From: Euonymus europaeus | Taxonomy: Eukaryota > Streptophyta > Magnoliopsida > Celastrales > Celastraceae | Direction of reading: 5' to 3' | Assembly: GCA_963580455.1 (NCBI GenBank) | Contig: OY756960.1 | Coordinates: 24,239,238 to 24,303,237, forward strand | Length of the DNA stretch: 64,000 nucleotides | Shown here: piece by piece, positions 1 through 11,076 of the stretch | Layout: each line of letters begins with the position of its first letter | How positions within the stretch are numbered: position 1 is the first letter of the stretch | The notes under the pieces: model-generated | Databases searched by the model: none | What the model was told of the DNA's origin: nothing | The model's input: the letters and a program-made list of their open reading frames with translations, nothing else | Program-made: the position numbers and the translations under genes

Positions 1-1168
1 CATTGATGATGCATTTTGGCAATTCAATCCATTTGTTCATATCCAAATCACAGAGAACGTAACTGAAAAATTCAGCTGAGTTGAGGCAGATAAATATCTG
101 GTTACCGGCACCAACACAGTTTATGTCAACCTTCTTCCCATAGAATTCATGAGACATTGATGGAGGCATTGCTGCAATCTGATTCCAACAGTGCACGCTC
201 TCATCAAACTTCCACACTCTAAGGCTTGCACTTCCAAAAAATTCCGACAACAGAACTACAAACATTTCTCCTCTGCATTCCACCACGTCTATGGAGTACT
301 CTGAAAAAGCAGGCAATAGCCTTGGATACTCAGAGAAGCATCTTTGGGTCAGGTTGCAAGACACAACTGTCCCCGACGAGTTAAGGAAATAAACAATCTC
401 TTCGCCATCTTTGAGAGTGAAGACTGAAGAGAATTGCTTAGATGGGCTTCTCTGCATATCAGTTGCCACTACATTGCCAGCTTTACTAAGGAAATACACA
501 GCATCATCTCCGTTCGAATCAAACTCCTGAGTTTCATCAATCTTACTGTTAAGTGAAACCTCTTCCTCCCAAAGATGGAGGCTGGAGTCATAGACTTTAA
601 AGGAGAGCTTTGGTATTTCACCAGAAACTAATACAAGCTTGTAGGAGTGCTGATTTGTATTCATTGCAATGGCACGAAGACACAGATTTTTTGGACCTGG
701 ATCCACTGGAGGGAGATCGCGAGAGGACCTTGCCACGGGATTGCATACAATGAAGTTTCCAGCAACACTGCGGAAACAAACTAAGCCTCCCGATGATGAT
801 ATAGGCATGGAGTCACAGTTATCATTCTGTGCAAAGTAAGGAAGATGGTTTAGTCTTTTCCAGCCTCTTTCAGCAGAGTCAAATATGACTGATTGGTTGA
901 GGCGGTGATCAACCATGAAAAACCAGGGTTCCCTCAAAGGAATCTGAGAACAAGCAAGCTTGAAACTAGCAGAATCTGCAACTGATTTCCATCTCTTGGA
1001 CACCAAGCTTAGGCGAAAGAATGTGGATGTGGGTAGCCATGAAAGGACCTTTTCAAGAAGATCTTGATTGAGTTCATCCATGGAGAACAAGCTCGAAGTA
1101 CATTCATCTTGCTCTTGCATCTTCCTCTTCCTAGTATGTCTTGAAACACCACAATCCTTGTTCTCCAT
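1..1168 (-). CDS. F-box protein (partial, 3' part beyond window)
   Basis: The minus strand carries an open frame of 389 codons from the ATG at 1168-1166 to the left edge, with an in-frame TAG two codons upstream fixing the start. An F-box lies at about residues 30-70 (MDELNQDLLEKVLSWLP, then FRLSLVSKRWKSV), after a basic, Lys/Arg-rich stretch. The rest has the F-box-associated, kelch-like beta-repeat look, with GLVCFRS, FIVCNPV, YKLVLV and WNQIAAMP as typical pieces. F-box proteins bind SKP1 and present substrates to SCF ubiquitin ligases; the target here is unknown. It resembles the Arabidopsis F-box only protein 13 type more than UFO or HWS, but this is from memory. The coding part seen is one exon. 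The leader has an intron (1187-1905). Confidence 0.85.
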   Translation of the reverse strand, partial: MENKDCGVSRHTRKRKMQEQDECTSSLFSMDELNQDLLEKVLSWLPTSTFFRLSLVSKRWKSVADSASFKLACSQIPLREPWFFMVDHRLNQSVIFDSAERGWKRLNHLPYFAQNDNCDSMPISSSGGLVCFRSVAGNFIVCNPVARSSRDLPPVDPGPKNLCLRAIAMNTNQHSYKLVLVSGEIPKLSFKVYDSSLHLWEEEVSLNSKIDETQEFDSNGDDAVYFLSKAGNVVATDMQRSPSKQFSSVFTLKDGEEIVYFLNSSGTVVSCNLTQRCFSEYPRLLPAFSEYSIDVVECRGEMFVVLLSEFFGSASLRVWKFDESVHCWNQIAAMPPSMSHEFYGKKVDINCVGAGNQIFICLNSAEFFSYVLCDLDMNKWIELPKCIIN

Positions 1169-1186
1169 TGACTAGGAGATTCACAC

Positions 1187-1905
1187 CTGGCAAAAGCATA
1201 AGGAGACATTAGATTCTTGCAGATCATACTCAATCAGAGAAATAAAAAAGGGGCCTTTGGCTTCAAGTCACCTTCAAATTCTTGTTCGTATCGTGATACC
1301 TATACAGAAATTTTGCAAAGAATTTCCCTAACCATAGCTATGCACAAACAATCAAAGTTCATATTTTTCACGCCCAAGAATTCAGTTAGCTCCAGATTTT
1401 AATTCCATTCTTCCACATACAAGCATCAGAATCAACAAATTCTCCGTTTACATACCAGGAAATTAAAAGTAATATGAAGAAAAAAATTGCGAATTGATTC
1501 TCTCAAGAAGTTGAAAAGAAAATGCCAAACAGAAAGAAAAGCACTAAAAAAGGAGCAAGAAATGAACCTTTTCTAATACGATAAGATAGATATGGGAAAA
1601 AGTGGGGGGGGGGCAAAGAGATAGAAACCATTCCATCTTCAATAAATGAGGGAATTAACGCCAGATTGAGATTCTTTTTCGTAAATTTTCAATACAAAGA
1701 AGGTGTTTTTGGCACAAAATTAACCCAAAGTTTCACCGATAAACAGCAAAATGAAACTTCTCACACATAACAGAACACTACTTATTCATCCAACAAAAAC
1801 GAGACAGACCCAGATTGGAATTATAAACGAAAACCACAAAATTCACAAACACAGATGACATGACAGTAATGAGAGACAAGATCAGAAGAGAAGAATGAAA
1901 CGTAC
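1187..1905 (-). other. Intron in the 5' leader of the F-box gene
   Basis: On the minus strand a donor CTG|GTACGT at 1906/1905 and an acceptor TTTTGCCAG|GTGTGA at 1187/1186 bound a 719-bp AT-rich intron lying wholly upstream of the ATG at 1168. A leader intron is common for single-coding-exon plant F-box genes. Transcript data would confirm it. Confidence 0.6.
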
Positions 1906-1950
1906 CAGATGCTGCAACCTTGAAAGTGAGAGTGGGAGGTTGGGGGATAT

Positions 1951-1970
1951 GGATGTGCTTATAAAAGGAC
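1951..1970 (-). promoter_or_regulatory. Possible TATA box of the F-box gene
   Basis: The minus strand reads TTTTATAAGC here, about 45-60 bases upstream of the proposed leader-exon donor (1906). That would place transcription start near 1930 and give a very short first exon. Spacing fits a TATA box, but the match is short. Confidence 0.35.
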
Positions 1971-2797
1971 TAATCAATCAAAAAGACAGCCAAACTGCCA
2001 AAGCTAGGTGGAGGAAGGGGGTAGGAAGTTTCCTCGAGAAGCTCTGTTTGCTCTTGTTGGCGTTGACACTGAACAGTAAAAGTGAGAACTACAAGTCTCA
2101 CACACACAAACAAACAAGTAACACAAGGGGACTAAAAAGAAACACACAGACAATGTAGTTGACTCTGCTAAACTGGCATTGGATTCGTGTTTCCTCTAGA
2201 TCCAAACAAAGCCAAAGGGGAGCAAGGCGTGTGCACATGTGACCACTTTAATCATCAAAAAAAAAGAGAGAAAAAAGAAAGAAAGAACGCTACTGCCACT
2301 GGGTCTAACATTTTCCATGTCAAAGGGGTTCCCTTTCCTTGGTTTTGTGTATCCGTGTGTGTGGTGGTGCTGACCTCGAAAAAGCAGGCGGGTTCTCTGC
2401 TCCTTTTTTGGCCTCCTCGTTCGGGAATATCTCCGTGACTCTACAATGGCGTTTGCTTCCTGCATCCGAAAATCAACGCCTCTCTGAATTCTTTAATTAA
2501 CTAAAAATATTTTCTATTAAAAACCAATTAAGAAAATAAAAAGCCGTTAATCACGACCTTTATTTTCAGGTTTGTCTTCAAATAGGATGCTCATTCCGAT
2601 GCAGAGATCTCGATGCTGTTCACGCATTATCCGATACATCCAGCTGTCATGTTGAACTTGGGCCTTGCTTCCTTTTGTGGGCCTTTTTGGCCCATTCAGA
2701 AGACCTTAAGTCCAATTTGTTTGAAACTCTCGAGTAGAGGGGCTTCATATGGCCCCGGAAATATTCTAGAAACGGTCTGTATAGAATCCATCAAGAT
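1971..2797. other. Gene-free stretch, upstream of F-box gene
   Basis: This stretch probably holds the distal promoter of the minus-strand F-box gene. I see A-rich and GA-rich runs and no convincing coding frame. Short open frames on both strands overlap one another and show no protein-family signal. Confidence 0.5.
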
Positions 2798-3711
2798 TAG
2801 AGACGACAAATGTGTCCGAATCCGTGGATTTTCGATCCAATCCGATCCGGTCAAACAGTGGAAAAATTCATTGATTGAATAATGGATATTGATAAAATCC
2901 AAATTTTTTGAATGGATATGGATTTAGGCATATCTGATCCGAAATCCGTATCCGATTCAACCCGAACATGCGGATATTCGATCCGATCTGATTCTATCCG
3001 ACACACACATATATAATATAGTCACAATTATGTAATTGACAATTAATTTCATTAATATATTTATATACATATTATAATTGTCAATATAGATTTTTTTTTG
3101 TAATATGAATTAATTGTAATTTGTAATAACACTATATAATGGGATATGATCTCATATTACTAATTCAAATATTCAATTGACTAATATTTTTAAAACCCTA
3201 ATTAGTAAAGTTAGTACTAAATACTAAAAACATAATAATGTAAATCCTAAATCTAACAAAAACATTATAAATTAACATGTGACAAATGATAGCATTATCA
3301 TCAACTTTTATGAAGATAATGTTTACCAAACTTTATTGAAGATGTTATTCATTTCGAATTTGTTAGTTGATGTAAGCATTTTGATTGTGACATTTTATAG
3401 ACTTTACACTTTGATTTTAGAAAATTTTCCATGTTGCTAGATGATTTTTGATATTATTTATACTTTAGAATTTGGTTTATATTCCTAAATTCACGAATTA
3501 TGAAGTTCTAATTGGTGTCATAGATTAGCAAAATATATTTCGGTGTGTTATATGGATAAATCCGATATTCATGGAGAATATCCAAAATTCGATGGATAGA
3601 ATATGAATTTAGATTTTGTTTTATCTGTAGTATATAGATATGAATACATTATTTTTATTTATGATTGGATATGAATTTTGAAAAATTCGATCTGATCCGA
3701 TATCATCCCTA
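2798..3711. mobile_element. hAT-type element, internal deletion derivative
   Basis: The stretch starts with TAGAGACGAC and ends with ATCATCCCTA, imperfect inverted ends like those of the better-preserved element at 3779-6064. Its first ~450 bases match that element's left part, and its last ~435 bases (from the shared ACATGTGACAAATGAT near 3275) match the right part. The middle, including the transposase exon, is missing, so it is a short non-autonomous relative. Subterminal GATCCGATCC and GGATATGGAT motifs are repeated near both ends. The 8-bp flanks do not match (ATCAAGAT and GATGTAGA), so the target duplication is lost or the borders are off by some bases. Confidence 0.7.
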
Positions 3712-3770
3712 GATGTAGAAAGAAAGAAGAAAAAAGAAGGCAAAATGGCGACGAAAACAAAGTGGCAGTC

Positions 3771-3778
3771 GTTGTAAG
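3771..3778. repeat. 8-bp target-site duplication, left copy
   Basis: GTTGTAAG directly precedes the hAT element and is repeated exactly at 6065-6072 after it. The empty site would have read straight through one copy. Confidence 0.88.
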
Positions 3779-4254
3779 TAGAGATGGCAAATGAGTCCGT
3801 ATCCGTGGATTTCCGATCCGGTCAAACAGTAGAAAAATCCATTGACTGGATAATGGATATGGATATGGATAAAATCTGAATTTTTTGAATGGATATGGAT
3901 TCAGGCATATCCAATCTGAAATCCGTATCCGACCCGACTCGAACGTGCGGATATCCGATCCGATTCTACCCGACACACACAGATATATATATATATATAT
4001 AGTTCATATGCAATTATGTAATTGACAATTAATATCATTAATATATTTATATACATCATTAATATATTTATATTTATATACATTATAATTGTCAACATAT
4101 TTTTTTTGTAATATGAATTAATTGTAATTTTTTAATAACACTATGTAATGTGATATGTTCTCATACTACTAATTCAAATATTCAATTTACTAATATTTGT
4201 AAAACTCTAATTAGTAAAGTTAGTAATTAATACTAAAAAGTAAAAACACAATAA

Positions 4255-4650
4255 TGTAAACCCCAACATTGTAATTTGTAAACCCTAAACCTAACAATAA
4301 CATTAAAAACTACAAATATAGTCCTAATTGTAATTTGTAAACCCTAACGTAACATGCTAACACTGCAAACCCTAACCCCTCAAAACCGTAAACTCTAACC
4401 TATAACACCACAAACCCTAAGTCCCTAACTCCAACCTAACACCAAAAATTATAATCTCTAATATTGTAAACTTTAATTCTAACACTGAAAATTCTAATCA
4501 GACATCACAAACCCCAACCCTAGCACTGGAAAGTGTAAACCTTGATCTAACACCATAAATTCTAATCAGTAATACTGTAAATTTTAACTAAAACACTCAC
4601 AACACTAATCAAACACCATAAATCGTAACCCTAAGTCCCTAACACTATCA
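4255..4650. repeat. Degenerate telomere-like repeat tract inside the hAT element
   Basis: AAACCCTAA-like units recur with variable spacers (for example near 4320-4420), along with diverged forms such as AAACTCTAA and AAACCCCAA. The plant telomere unit is CCCTAAA, so this is an interstitial, telomere-like degenerate array rather than a true telomere. It lies between the left subterminal repeats and the transposase remnant. Confidence 0.6.
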
Positions 4651-5161
4651 AGTATAAAACCGTAACCATGTAAAAGCCCAAACTTCCGTGATAATATAAG
4701 TTATATCTTTAAACGCTAAACTCATGTGATATAATTAACCTTAAACATTAATACACTATGTTATATAACATAGCTCATGATAATTACGGAATTATCATTT
4801 AACTTGTTATTACTAAACTATAACATATGTAGTTAGGGACTTGAGGCCTTAGGGTTACATTTAACTTTAAATTATTAAACTATAACATAAGTGTCAATTA
4901 TTATACTATACAGTATACAGATGTACTAAAATTTATATGTTATAAATTATAATTAAGACTTACCTTATAATATATAATAATTTATGATGTAGAGAATTAT
5001 AGATGTACTAAAAGTCTAAAATTTATCATGGGCAGATGTACTAAAATGTATCACGTTATTACAGATGTACTAAGACTTACATATATGATACTTTTTTGAA
5101 CAAATAATAATTTATGATATATCCATAATTTATATTTTATTACAATTTACATTATTAGCTT

Positions 5162-5595
5162 ATTGCATGGTATTCTCAGTTTGATATCTTACTATGGTGG
5201 AAGTTGAATGGGGTAAGGTATCCTATCTTGCAAAATATTGCAAGAGATATATTAGCGATTCTTGTATATGTTGTTGCTTCAGAGTCTGCATTCAGTTCCA
5301 GTAGGAGATTAGTGAGCCCTCATCGTAATCGACTTCATCCAAAGATGATAGAGGCATTGATGTGTGCTCAAAGTTGGTTATGGAGTGAAGAGAAAAAATG
5401 TGATGGTAAATTTATTATATTTATTATTTATTTCTCATTTATCAAGAATTTATAATATTCGTAAAATGTTAATCTTAATTTGCTTTTTATATATTTTTTC
5501 TAGGTGGAGATGATTTGTTTGTTTCAGATGGTTATACACCAATTTATGAAGAGGATATTCATGTGTTTGATGAATGTATTAACTTTTATAACTAA
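5162..5595 (+). pseudogene. hAT transposase C-terminal dimerisation domain remnant (two exons)
   Basis: Exon one (5162-5405) encodes the classic hAT tail: FDILLWWKLNG, then YPILQNIARDILAI, VASESAFSSSRR and HPKMIEALMCAQSWL. A donor at 5405/5406 and an acceptor TTTTTTCTAG at 5503 join in phase to exon two (5504-5595), which ends ...ECINFYN and stop, a plausible acidic tail. The dimerisation domain (hAT_C) is the usual C-terminus of Ac/Tam3-type transposases. The N-terminal BED finger and RNase H-like catalytic core are not present upstream, so this is a fragment rather than a working transposase. Confidence 0.85.
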
Positions 5596-6064
5596 TAAAT
5601 TTTAATTCATATTGCAATTTAAGTATTCAAATATTAAGTTGTTGACTTGTTGTTTTTGATAATTGTAGGATCCGAGATTACATGTGACAAATGATTGAAG
5701 ATGATATTCATTTTGAATTTCTCAGCTGATGCAAACATTTTGATTTGTAATATTTTATATAATTAAGAGTTTAGACTTTGATTCCAGAGAATTTTCTATG
5801 TTGCTGGATGATTTTTGATAGTATTTGTACTTTAAACTTTGATTTATGTTCCTAGATTCATGAATCATGAAATTTTAATTGTTGTCAGAGATTAACAAAA
5901 TATGTGTCGAATGGATAAATCCGAAATCTGTGGAGAAAATCCGAAATCCGATGGATAGGATATGAATTTAGATTTTTTTTATTCGTAGTATATGGATATG
6001 AATATATAATTTTTATTTAGGATCGGATATGAATTTTGAGAAATCCGATCCGATGCCATCCCTA

Positions 6065-6072
6065 GTTGTAAG
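6065..6072. repeat. 8-bp target-site duplication, right copy
   Basis: Exact copy of the GTTGTAAG at 3771-3778, directly after the right inverted end of the hAT element. Confidence 0.88.
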
Positions 6073-6618
6073 GTGCAAGCGAGTGAAAATGATCCAAAAT
6101 TGGTAATTTTTTAAGTGATTAAAAATTAAGAATTTTATTTCTTTGTATTTTTTAAGGGCATTGATTTGAAAGTTTAATAATTTCTAAAATCTGTATAATA
6201 TTAATTTGATAAATTTTTTAAAACTTTTCAAATAAATATTTTGAGAGTTTTTGATATTCATTATGTTTTTATCTCTTCAATCATATTCTCAAATCACTCT
6301 TTTTCCTTTTTTTCGAATTGATCAAACCCTGGTGCTATCATCCTTTCAATAAAAATTTCTGCTTATAGCCGTTTTTACTCTGATCTCTCCCTTCAAAGCA
6401 CAAGCAATATTTTATTTTATAGATTCTATTTTTCTAGACATAATAATAATTTAATATTTTTAAAATCTTTCAAATTTATTTTAAAGATCACAATTAAAAT
6501 CAACCCAAAACCGCTCCAATCTCTACAATCTACAACCGCTACAATATCCCAAAACCGCTAGTTTAGTATTTATCATATTTACCAAGCTGAACAGTCTTGT
6601 CTTCTTCTCCGAACTGCT
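6073..6618. other. Gene-free AT-rich stretch upstream of FAX gene
   Basis: AT-rich sequence with no recognisable gene. It likely contains the FAX gene promoter and leader. No ATG occurs on the plus strand from about 6500 to 6620, which matters for the start of the next gene. Confidence 0.5.
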
Positions 6619-6902
6619 ATAGTGGGGTCACCAAAACAGGGGTTGCACCCGACCCGCGTAGTCACACTACGGCTGCAGCAGTCTTCGAGCAACAGCAACA
6701 CTTTTCGCGGAGTTGAGGTTTCTTTAAAGGGGTCTCGTTTCGGTGGGATCGGTTTTGTATCTTCTGATTCAGAAGCGTCGACGGTAGTCACTGATTCCGG
6801 CAACAAAACAGGTGAAGGAGCTGATATCGAATCCGAAGACGGTGGTGTAGGCGAATGTTTTCGTGACAACAACGGTAATAGCGGCAGAGGTGGAAGTGGT
6901 AG
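6619..6902 (+). pseudogene. Decayed N-terminal (plastid-targeting) part of the FAX gene
   Basis: One frame reads on from 6622 with a plastid-transit-like composition (Ser/Thr/Arg-rich, then FRGVEVSLKGSRFGG and an acidic, Gly-rich linker), as expected upstream of a chloroplast FAX domain. It is not joined properly to that domain. There is no ATG at its head (ATA at 6619-6621 sits where a start would be), and it must shift by one base near 6895-6905 to enter the frame SKNEGEGGSSDESPKK leading into the conserved domain, which itself has a TAG at 6900-6902. Either this is decay or the assembly has errors. Confidence 0.5.
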
Positions 6903-6950
6903 AGTAAGAACGAGGGCGAGGGAGGATCGTCTGACGAGAGTCCGAAGAAG

Positions 6951-8562
6951 ATGGCCTTCTCCACGTCACAGAAATTGACTCTTGGATACGCTGCGCTTGT
7001 GGGAGGTGAGAATTCATCGTTAATTTGTGTTCTCTTTTGAGCCATTAATCCATAAATTTGTATTGAATTAATTTTATATATATTCGTCGTAGTTGGTGGT
7101 GTTGTGGGATACATAAAGAGTGGCAGCCAGAAGTCACTACTGGCTGGAGGAGTGTCTGCGGGGCTTCTGTACTATGTATACTCTGAGCTTCCAAGTAAAC
7201 CGGTTTTCGCATCATCGGTTGGACTTGGTATGGGATTGTTGTTCTCTTGTCAGTTAACTCTCAATTCCTCGAACTTTCTGTTACTACAGGAATAGTTATA
7301 GCTGCATTTTAAGATTGTTTACTCACTTTTCAATGAGGGATAATGCATGCCGTGCCAATCAAGGATATCTAAGTTTAAGTCATCCTGGTGTTCCTGCTTG
7401 TCTAATTGCTTTTGGTTTATGGAATTCAAGGGGTTATCAGAATTTGTAATAGGTAGAATGTTTACATTTTACCTCTGATAGTTATCCATACCCTAAGGTT
7501 TTTTTATAAATATCATTTAGTGCTGCAATGTTACAGAGGATTATTTGACGACCTATCAATAAGTTATTATGTTTGTAAAGGTGATGTTTTGTTATGTCTA
7601 CTTTCGTGATGTTTCCTTGTGCAAATTCATTTTCATTGCATATATTGTGGGGAAAACTACAGCATGATCTCACTTTATAATACTACAGCAACACTTAGCA
7701 AACAGTATTTAATCTTTCATACCTAAATGTATTCCCTTTCGTTGTCTTATCAACTTTGGGGGTTCACTATATGAATCTTTAGTCAGAACTAATAGAAGTT
7801 TTCACGTGGATTCTCCTTTAAACATTGCACATTGATGATCTTTATGCATAGTACTTTGAAAGTTCTACTGCTTATGAATTAGTATTTGTTCCTTTATGAG
7901 ACAAACTTTGTGCTTGGTAGGGGTCATTAACTAGGTCCAGGGTTTGTGTTTTCTGAAGTAGTTCGTCTTTATTCAAAGAAGTAGTTCTTTAACCTTATTA
8001 CTTTGTATAAGATTATGTTTGAAGTTGTCAAGTCTATTAGATACCTATTTGAAAGCATTTCCCACAATTTTGCCAACATCGAAAATGTTCTTAAAAATAT
8101 ATTTGATTGCTAGTTGACTGAAGAGCATCTGTGTAGTGTAAGGGTTTGAGATTATCTGCTGTTTGTTTGTTTGTGAATGATAAACAATTCAAATATGTGT
8201 GTTCCATTTGAAAAAAGATAAGTTATATAATTCAACATTGAAAGAAGAGACAATAAATTTTAGTTTCACTATGTTACATTTGTTATATTTGGTTTACAAA
8301 TATTCAGCAAATCCCTTGCCAAATGAAAACTGTGCCATCTTATCGTAGGGGATTGAGTTTCTCACTTCATTAGAAGTTTGACACTTTGACATAAACTGGT
8401 TTTGTTTTCTCTTCATTTCCAGGAGTGTCTGCCTCACTTTTGGGAGTGATGGGCTCCCGTTTCAAGAGATCGGGAAAGATTTTTCCTGCAGGGGTTGTAT
8501 CTCTTGTGTCCTTGGTGATGACCGGTGGCTATCTGCATGGTATCCTGCGCAGTGCTCGCTGA
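6951..8562 (+). CDS. FAX2: FATTY ACID EXPORT-like membrane protein (TMEM14 family)
   Basis: Three exons, 6951-7005, 7093-7227 and 8423-8562, join in phase into 109 aa. The protein is a TMEM14/FAX domain with four short hydrophobic helices, starting TLGYAALVGVGGVVGY and going on through KSGSQKSLLAGG, FASSVGLG, MGSRFKRSGKIFPAG and SLVMTGGYLHG. FAX proteins move fatty acids across plastid envelope or ER membranes. The sequence is closest in my memory to the chloroplast FAX2 type, which normally has a transit peptide of about 100 residues. Here the first usable ATG is at 6951, directly at the core domain; the upstream part looks frame-shifted (6619-6902). So it may now be a short form or a sequence error. 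The FAX2 symbol rests on memory and on BIG5 being a neighbour, as in Arabidopsis. Confidence 0.75.
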
Positions 8563-8977
8563 GACCTATTAGTTACCTTTCTTTTTTTTATCCTTCAAGC
8601 AACTGGCCTGGTAACTAGATTACTTTTTTGCCTTCTTGTATGTGGGGAATAACTGAAGGATTTTATATAAATGTGTTTCAGAGTTTGGAACTTGTGAACT
8701 GGAACCTTTTGTAATCCTTTATATGTAGTGTCTGCTGGTGTATTTTTGACTTTGTAATGCATCATGCATTCCTGCCCTCTTGGTTATATTTGATGTTTCA
8801 TCTCTTTGTATAATCTACTTTATTTTTTGATATATGAAGTCTAAACCATAGATATGCAAGACGTGAAATGCAATCAGAGCGTACCCTTTATGTCTTTTTA
8901 GCATAATGCAAATTTTATTCGAGAACAGATTGTACAACCATGGAAGGGCTGAGCCCAAGTATTTACTTTACTTTTAT

Positions 8978-9186
8978 GTTGGGTTTGATAAGAGAGTAAT
9001 AAATAGGAATGTTATGTATCGATTATCCACATCTCTTCAAGAGTGACGATTATATATAAAACATAATGAAAATTGTCTAAAAAAATTATTTAGATAAATA
9101 ATATGCATACCTAGCAAAGATGAGTATTTATTTATCCATGTATTATTAATTGTCCTTATAATCATTACATCTTTATCAAACACACC
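8978..9186. mobile_element. Possible MITE with ~26-bp imperfect inverted ends
   Basis: The left end (GTTTGATAAGAGAGTAATAA from about 8983) pairs imperfectly with the right end (…TTTATCAAACACACC, ending 9186). About 210 bp of AT-rich sequence lies between. No coding frame and no clear target duplication were found, so the family is not assigned. Confidence 0.35.
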
Positions 9187-11076
9187 ATACTTCATCTGAA
9201 AGCCCACGGAACTTGTGCTGTTACAGTGGCTCTTAAGACTGACCATATACTGTTCATATGAGACGTGTTATGTGGAATAATAACATTGTTTCAGCCACAA
9301 CATACTTGTTTGTTGTTATTTCAGATTACAATTATCAGGTGATAAATAGAAGATACAGGATTGCATAGTCCCTTCGGTCAAAGACATGAGGGCCAAATAG
9401 TCGAACAAAATCTCTAAACAAACAGAAGTAGCAGAACCGCAGGTAGAGACGTGAACGACGAGCAAACAGCCAAAGACAAAAAGGTTATTAATTTTTAATG
9501 TCTGGCGATATTTTACACATCACCTGTACGTACACACCGGTGCTTTGTCCAAGTAGTGATGCAACAATTAAGGTTGAACATACACAATGCCCAGCAAAGT
9601 CTGAACAGAGTGTAATAGTTGTCCATGACACATATTAAAGAAGCCTTAAATAAACTTGTCTCAAGCAGCCTGAGTTTCATTGCACTTCTCAAGGCCGTCT
9701 GCATCTGATGATACTTGTCCACAGACATTAGTTTCAAGTGGTATAACTAATTATCTGTTAGCTAATACGCTTTACGACTTATACGCTATTAAAACTTACG
9801 CTCTACCAAACGGTCACATTAGTGCAGGATACAATTAAGTTCTTGCTCACCAATCTACATAGAAAGTATGGATCGAGGTGAAGTACAACATCTGATATGC
9901 GGTTCCATATGTGTGTGTTTTCGTTTTTTTGATAATTAAACCCTATAAGCTTGCTTAGTAAAACTCACTAAAGTTGCATGATCTATACAATTAATGATGA
10001 CTGATGGAGGATTCCTTTGATTCTTATATTTAGTAAGCATCGGATATTCTTTCATTTTAAAGAATGAAGGTGAGTTTTACTGAATGATGCTGTCACATAA
10101 AATTCCACGCACACCTGATTGTATTATCTTATCGATAGTTTGTGACAGTAGGCTGTCTCACTGTTCTACTTCACTTCTGATATGCATAGACTCTTCTGTA
10201 GGGGAAACTATGCTGGACTGTGCTCCTGCGACTTTGCAATACAATATGCGACAGAAGATTGAAGAAAGTGTGCAGTGATGCCTGCTTACAGGAAATCATG
10301 AGAGCAGATAAATTGTTGTCTTTGACCCAAGAGTTCAACTTGTATGTTTCCTCTGAGATCTTTTTAATTTTGAATGTTGCACGTGTTTGTATTATCCATA
10401 ATGTACATGCTGCTGGATGATGGGCTGGAAAAAAAAAGCCTCTGTCTAAACATGTGGACATCTTCTGCATGCATTTAAAAGATCCTTTATAATATCTAGG
10501 AAAGAATTTTGACCTGAATTTCAACATGGCCTACCCTTTGATTATGGATAAGATTGAACACGGTCGAGACTGACCCTTGTCAAAGATCCTTTATGTCAAC
10601 GTCTGCATTGCATGGCATTGGCAATACTTTTGAATGCACCTTGGTGTTTGCCGAAAGATATTACAGCATAAAGATTTAGATGTCAGCACTTTTCTATCGG
10701 TGGCTGATGAGATTATCCTTTTATACTTTTCTTTGGTTTTTCTTTTCCTTTGTATTTTGTTGGATGGGATTGTTTAGGAGCTGGTATGCCCGTGATAAAT
10801 TAAGTTTAGGATTGACTTACTCAAGCCGGAGGGTATTTTGTTGCCAAACTTTAACCCATCAGTTACAATATTTGTTTATTGCTTCTATATGAAGTGTGAT
10901 GTAAGAATTAGGTGATATTTCCCTTTACATGCATGAAACAACATGCATCTTGAAGTAAAAAAATTACATTTCCGTTTTAGGGCGCAAAGTGGAGGGTGGA
11001 GGGAAAAGAAGTGAATATGATGAGACAAAAAGATTGATAAGCTGGACAAGAACCCAAATGCGGTTGTCTGTAGCCA
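9187..11076. other. Gene-free stretch between FAX and RING genes, first part
   Basis: AT-rich sequence downstream of the FAX gene. Several short open frames on either strand overlap and have no family signal. I see no RNA gene and no further transposon ends I can defend. Confidence 0.45.

Larger units (their letters stand above)
3779..6064 (+). mobile_element. hAT superfamily DNA transposon, non-autonomous
   Basis: A 2,286-bp element with inverted ends TAGAGATGGCA and TGCCATCCCTA, flanked by a perfect 8-bp target duplication GTTGTAAG (3771-3778 and 6065-6072). The 8-bp duplication and TAG-start ends are hallmarks of the hAT superfamily. Subterminal regions are rich in GATCCGATCC and GGATATGGAT repeats, probably transposase-binding sites. 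The only coding remnant seen is the C-terminal dimerisation domain (5162-5595). The inside also holds a telomere-like repeat tract (about 4255-4650). A full transposase is absent, so mobility would need a helper element. Confidence 0.88.

Noticed and set aside
2187..2465. Overlapping open frames on both strands upstream of the F-box gene
   Set aside because: Mutually overlapping, no domain, promoter-like location.
9513..9737. 74-codon minus-strand open frame
   Set aside because: No family match, no promoter signal, biased to chance.
10171..10527. 118-codon minus-strand open frame between FAX and RING genes
   Set aside because: No recognisable domain, overlapping frames on the other strand, and composition like AT-rich non-coding DNA.
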